64,000 bases of DNA, from NCBI RefSeq assembly GCF_020172665.1, contig NZ_CP083985.1, positions 1,086,094 through 1,150,093 on the forward strand. Reading direction: 5' to 3'. Shown one piece after another: positions 60,833 through 64,000 of this stretch (the stretch's first letter is position 1; each line of letters starts with the position of its first letter). The position numbers were made by a program, and so were the translations under genes. Below the pieces are notes generated by a model. The model did not search any database. It saw nothing but the letters and a program-made list of their open reading frames with translations, and was not told the DNA's origin. This DNA is from [Mycobacterium] zoologicum. Its GTDB lineage: Bacteria > Actinomycetota > Actinomycetes > Mycobacteriales > Mycobacteriaceae.

Positions 60833-60885
60833 CCCGTTGATGCGATGAAGGAGCGGAGGCCCCGCCCCTTCATCGCATCAACGGG
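60833..60885. terminator. Large perfect hairpin between convergent genes
   Basis: CCCGTTGATGCGATGAAGG pairs perfectly over 19 bp with CCTTCATCGCATCAACGGG around a 15-nt loop. Flanking TTTT and AAAA extend the stem. It lies exactly between the ends of the Bax1-I gene (60810) and the thiolase gene (60893), so it likely ends transcription in both directions; the T and A flanks are inside the stem rather than after it. Confidence 0.75.
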
Positions 60886-60892
60886 AAAAAAC

Positions 60893-62110
60893 TTAGGAGA
60901 GCCGCTCCACGACCATGGCCATGCCCTGGCCGCCGCCCACACACATGGTCTCCACCCCGAACTGCTTGTCGTGGGTGGCCAGGTTGTTGAGCAGGGTGGC
61001 GGTGATCCGGGCGCCGGTCATACCGAAGGGGTGGCCCAGCGCGATCGCCCCGCCGGAGACGTTCAGCTTGTCCTCGTCGATACCGAGCTCGCGCGCGGAG
61101 CCCAGCACCTGCACGGCGAAGGCCTCGTTGATCTCGAACAGGTCGATGTCGGAGACCGACATCTTGGCGTTCGCCAGTGCCTTCTTGACGGCCTCGATCG
61201 GCCCCAGGCCCATGATCTCCGGCGACAGGCCCGACACCCCGGTGGACACGATCCGCGCCAGCGGCTTGAGGCCCAGCTGCTTGGCCTTGGTGTCGCTGGT
61301 GATGATGACCGCGGCCGCACCGTCGTTCAGCGGGCAGGCGTTGCCGGCGGTGATCGTACCGTTGGGACGGAACACCGGCTTGAGCTGGCTGATCTTCTCG
61401 TAGGTGGTGCCGGCGCGCGGGCCGTCGTCGGTGCTCACCACGGTGCCGTCGGGCAGCGTCACCGGGGAGATCTCGCGGGCGAAGAAGCCGCTCTTGATGG
61501 CCTCCTCGGCACGGTTCTGGCTGCGCACACCCCAGTGGTCCTGGTCCTCGCGGCTGATCCCGGTGTGCAGCACCACGTTCTCGGCGGTCTGGCCCATGGC
61601 GATGTAGACGTCGGGCAGCAGGTTGTCGGCGCGCGGGTCATGCCACTCTTCTGCACCGGCCGCGGCGGCCTCGGACCGGGCCATGGCGTCGTTGAACAGC
61701 GAGTTCTTGCTGTTAGGGGCGCCGTCGGCGGCACCGATACCGAACTGCGAGACGGTCTCCACACCGGCGGAGATGAACGCGTCGCCTTCGCCGGCCTTGA
61801 TCGCGTGGAACGCCATCCGGGTGGTCTGCAGCGACGACGAGCAGTACCGGTTAACCGTGGTGCCCGGCAGGAAGTCGTAGCCGAGCAGGACCGACACGAC
61901 GCGCCCGATGTTGTAGCCGGACGCACCACCGGGCTGGCCGCAGCCCATCATCAGGTCGTCGATCTGGTGCGGGTTCAGCTCGGGCACCTTGTCCAGGGCG
62001 GCGCGCACCATCTGGGCGGCCAGGTCGTCGGGCCGGATCGTGACCAGGGAACCCTTGCCGGCCCGGCCGATCGGCGAACGCGCAGTTGAGACGATGACAG
62101 CTTCGGGCAC
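60893..62110 (-). CDS. fadA3: Acetyl-CoA acetyltransferase/thiolase FadA3
   Basis: A 405-residue thiolase. The acyl-accepting Cys is in TVNRYCSSSLQTTRMAF, and the other catalytic residues are in VSGGAIALGHPFGMTGARI (His) and ETMCVGGGQGMAMV (Cys); DLFEINEAFAVQVL is also present. It cleaves 3-ketoacyl-CoA or condenses acetyl-CoA. GTG 62110 has AAGGAG 7 nt upstream. With echA8 and echA9 nearby it supports a beta-oxidation cluster. Confidence 0.93.
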   Translation of the reverse strand: MPEAVIVSTARSPIGRAGKGSLVTIRPDDLAAQMVRAALDKVPELNPHQIDDLMMGCGQPGGASGYNIGRVVSVLLGYDFLPGTTVNRYCSSSLQTTRMAFHAIKAGEGDAFISAGVETVSQFGIGAADGAPNSKNSLFNDAMARSEAAAAGAEEWHDPRADNLLPDVYIAMGQTAENVVLHTGISREDQDHWGVRSQNRAEEAIKSGFFAREISPVTLPDGTVVSTDDGPRAGTTYEKISQLKPVFRPNGTITAGNACPLNDGAAAVIITSDTKAKQLGLKPLARIVSTGVSGLSPEIMGLGPIEAVKKALANAKMSVSDIDLFEINEAFAVQVLGSARELGIDEDKLNVSGGAIALGHPFGMTGARITATLLNNLATHDKQFGVETMCVGGGQGMAMVVERLS

Positions 62111-62146
62111 TTGAAGACTCCTTGAGGTCGGGTACTTCAAGGAAAT

Positions 62147-63001
62147 CTAGCCCGACTGCGCCACCATCGGTGAATCGGGTTCGCCCAGCACCGCGCAGAG
62201 CGCCGGGATCATCTGGCCCGCTGCCAGCGCGTACCCGGCCGCCGACGGGTGGTACTGATCCGCGGCGAACAGCAGCTCGGGGCTGTGATGGAACTCCGGC
62301 GCGTGGAAGTCGGCGAACGGGACCGCGAGGCCGCCGGCGGCCTTGACGGCCTGGGTCTGGGCGCGGGCCAGCTGGCATGCCCGTAGATGCGCCACCCAGC
62401 GCAGCGGTCGTGGGATGACGCTGATCGCGCCGAATTTCGGGCAGGTGCCGACCACCACCACGGCGCCGCCGGCGCGCAGCCTCTTCACCGCGGACCACAG
62501 CCGGTGTACCGAGCCGGCGATGCTGTTGAGCGCGGTGACGTCGTTGGCGCCGATCATGATCACGGCCACGTCCGGCGGCGGGCCGGCGACGAACATCGCG
62601 TCGACCTGGCCGGCCAGTCCTTTGGATGTGGCGCCCACGATCGCCTTGGTGCTCAACCGAACTCGCTTGCCCGTCTGGAGGGCCAGGGCCTTGGCGATCA
62701 GCGCGCCGGGCACCTCTGCCGCGGAACGACAGCCGTAGCCGGTCGCGGTCGAGTCACCGAAGACCATCAGGTGCAGATCGACGTTCGCGTCGTGTGCGAA
62801 GGGCCGAACATCGGATTCGCCGGGGCTGTAGACACCGTCGGCGCGGGGCGGTGAGTCCCAGGCCTTGGGGATGGTCTTGCGCGCTCGATCGGCCTGGCCG
62901 GCCAGCAGATTGCGTACACCGAGGTAGAGGCCGCCGCTGGAGGCGAATGCGCCGGCCGCGGCCAGCGTGATCGCCGACCGTCGAGGTACCCGCATAGCCA
63001 T
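62147..63001 (-). CDS. Exported SGNH/GDSL-type esterase
   Basis: A 284-residue SGNH hydrolase: an N-terminal signal or anchor (RRSAITLAAAGAFASSGGLYLG), block I LMVFGDSTATGYG with Ser, block III VAVIMIGANDVT (Asn), and block V ADQYHPSAAGYALAAG (Asp and His). The active site is complete. ATG 63001 is chosen because TAAGAT lies 7 nt upstream. Recalled Rv1075c, a GDSL esterase, holds this place beside lipU. Confidence 0.9.
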   Translation of the reverse strand: MAMRVPRRSAITLAAAGAFASSGGLYLGVRNLLAGQADRARKTIPKAWDSPPRADGVYSPGESDVRPFAHDANVDLHLMVFGDSTATGYGCRSAAEVPGALIAKALALQTGKRVRLSTKAIVGATSKGLAGQVDAMFVAGPPPDVAVIMIGANDVTALNSIAGSVHRLWSAVKRLRAGGAVVVVGTCPKFGAISVIPRPLRWVAHLRACQLARAQTQAVKAAGGLAVPFADFHAPEFHHSPELLFAADQYHPSAAGYALAAGQMIPALCAVLGEPDSPMVAQSG

Positions 63002-63008
63002 GTCGGTG

Positions 63009-63014
63009 ATCTTA
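63009..63014 (-). promoter_or_regulatory. -10 hexamer TAAGAT for leaderless GDSL-esterase mRNA
   Basis: TAAGAT on the minus strand ends 7 nt before ATG 63001. Confidence 0.5.
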
Positions 63015-63184
63015 GGGAGCGAACCCCCGCGATACCTGTGCACAGCAAACAAAAGAGGTCACGATGTGGACCCGAAGATGCATCGGAACGAATTCTAAGA
63101 TTTCCTCAAAAATTATCGCGTGTGACGATAGTTTGAACCGCGTTGGCTGTGCCGGCCCGGGGCCGGCTGAGGGGAGTGTGAATC

Positions 63185-64000
63185 ATGACCGCACCCAGCT
63201 TGATACCCAGCTCGTCACATGCCTACACCGGTCTGCGGGCCGGGTTGCGACGTCACCGCTACCCCCGTCATGACGGTCGGCCCGTCGAGATCGTCGAGGA
63301 CTCGCCCAGCATCGAAGGACGGCTCGCGTGGCTGGCGGCACGGCTCACGATCCGGCCGGTGCTCTCGGTCGGCAGCTACCTCCCGGGCATGCCTTGGCCG
63401 TTCGGGTTGCTCGACTTCGCCGCCAAGGTGGTGCTACCGGCGCCGGGCACCGAACGCGTCACCATCCGGCTGCCGCATTGCACGGCTCAGATGGTGCGGG
63501 CCGCTGGCGTGCTCCCGGCCGACGGCACTCGTCGAGTGGTGCTCTACATGCACGGCGGCGCCTTTGTGACCTGCGGGGCCAACACCCACGGCCGGCTCGT
63601 TACCAAGCTGTCGAAGTACGCCGACTCACCCGTGCTGGTGGTGGAGTACCGGATGATCCCCAAGTACTCCATCGCAGACGCGATCGACGACTGCTACGAC
63701 GCGTATCGCTGGTTGCGCCGGCAGGGATACGCGCCGGACCAGATCGTGCTGGCCGGCGACTCCGCCGGCGGCTACCTGTCGCTCGCGCTGGCCGAGCGCC
63801 TGCTCGACGAGGACGACGAGGAGTCACCGGCTGCGATCGTGGCGTTGTCGCCGCTGCTGGAGATCGCCAAGGAGGCCAAGAAGGCACACCCGAACATCCA
63901 CACCGGTGCGATGTTCCCGCCCCAGGCGTTCGACGCGTTCGTCGAGCTCATCCATGCCGCCGCCGGGCGGGACCGCGTCCACGGCAGCGACGTCCTCGAA
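63185..64000 (+). CDS. lipU: Alpha/beta-hydrolase LipU, C-terminus beyond window
   Basis: From ATG 63185 (GAGGGGAG upstream) the frame is open for 272 codons to the window edge. It belongs to the hormone-sensitive lipase family: oxyanion motif VVLYMHGGAFVTCG (HGGA), YRMIPKYSIADAIDDCYDAY and nucleophile IVLAGDSAGGYLSLAL (GDSAG). The catalytic Asp and His lie outside the window. Carboxylesterases of this type cleave short acyl esters; recalled Rv1076 (LipU) is the positional equivalent. It diverges from the GDSL esterase over a 183-nt gap in which TAGTTT (63129-63134) is a weak -10 candidate. Confidence 0.9.
   Translation, partial: MTAPSLIPSSSHAYTGLRAGLRRHRYPRHDGRPVEIVEDSPSIEGRLAWLAARLTIRPVLSVGSYLPGMPWPFGLLDFAAKVVLPAPGTERVTIRLPHCTAQMVRAAGVLPADGTRRVVLYMHGGAFVTCGANTHGRLVTKLSKYADSPVLVVEYRMIPKYSIADAIDDCYDAYRWLRRQGYAPDQIVLAGDSAGGYLSLALAERLLDEDDEESPAAIVALSPLLEIAKEAKKAHPNIHTGAMFPPQAFDAFVELIHAAAGRDRVHGSDVLE

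Noticed and set aside
63108..63134. Small inverted repeat TATCG-N7-CGATA upstream of lipU as an operator
   Set aside because: Arms of only 5 bp in an AT-rich stretch are expected by chance; no second site supports it.

Overview
The window is high-GC actinobacterial chromosome whose gene content is mycobacterial: RpfB, Pmt, MPT63-like, PE/PPE and Esx proteins, LpqT/LpqU lipoproteins, SigC and SigJ-type sigma factors. EsxM/EsxN-like proteins with PPE-SVP proteins are ESX-5 substrates, which points to a slow-growing or M. terrae-type Mycobacteriaceae rather than a classical rapid grower. Gene order follows, from memory, the M. tuberculosis interval pmt-rsmI-pabB-metG-tatD-rpfB-ksgA-ispE-pks16-pth-rplY-lpqT-prs-glmU-mfd-mazG-lpqU-eno-ftsB-ppx-kdpDE, then the Rv1037c-Rv1040c-like esx/PE/PPE cluster, then the Rv1057-Rv1076-like block ending in lipU. 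All homology statements come from reading the translations; no search was run.

Layout. 1-9.8 kb: pmt/rsmI, an inserted MpaB-type oxygenase with a TetR regulator, pabB, an ECF41-type sigma factor with its flavoprotein, metG/tatD and rpfB. 9.8-14 kb: the rpfB-ksgA-ispE run is split by a soluble Ser/Thr kinase and a secreted PE-PPE-domain hydrolase. 14-24 kb: pks16, pth-rplY, an SDR, a DUF1254 lipoprotein, hemophore-like proteins, lpqT-arsC-prs-glmU and tRNA-Gln. 24-29.3 kb: a tetR-mfd-mazG run with overlapping ATGA junctions. 29.3-33 kb: an accessory block with vapBC, a PPE-PPW protein and a membrane zinc anti-sigma-like protein in one open frame with sigC. 33-37.3 kb: lpqU, eno, ftsB, DUF501, ppx. 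37.3-41.2 kb: a decayed kdpD fragment, an MPT63-like gene and intact kdpE-kdpD, with no kdpFABC in view. 41.2-47 kb: an ESX-5 substrate island on the minus strand (2 PE, 3 PPE, esxM, esxN). 47-64 kb: a DUF732 protein, tRNA-Leu, a beta-propeller, fadD14 and partners, two patatins, a sulfur module led by a Cys-Cys leader peptide, echA8/echA9, a Bax1-I protein, a thiolase, a GDSL hydrolase and lipU, which is cut by the window edge.

Regulation is unusually legible. Many start codons lie 6-8 nt after a TANNNT hexamer, as expected of leaderless mycobacterial mRNAs. At three divergent gene pairs the two opposed -10 hexamers share one central TA (ANNNTANNNT). Other readable sites are a near-consensus ECF41 promoter, inverted-repeat operators for tetR and vapBC, a strong terminator after esxN, a shared upstream motif before both PE genes, and long intergenic inverted repeats, two of which share end sequences. 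The items most worth following are the anti-sigma/SigC open frame with an internal leaderless start, the Cys-Cys leader peptide before cysteine dioxygenase and rhodanese, the duplicated rsmI tail flanking the oxygenase-tetR insert, and the kdpD relic.
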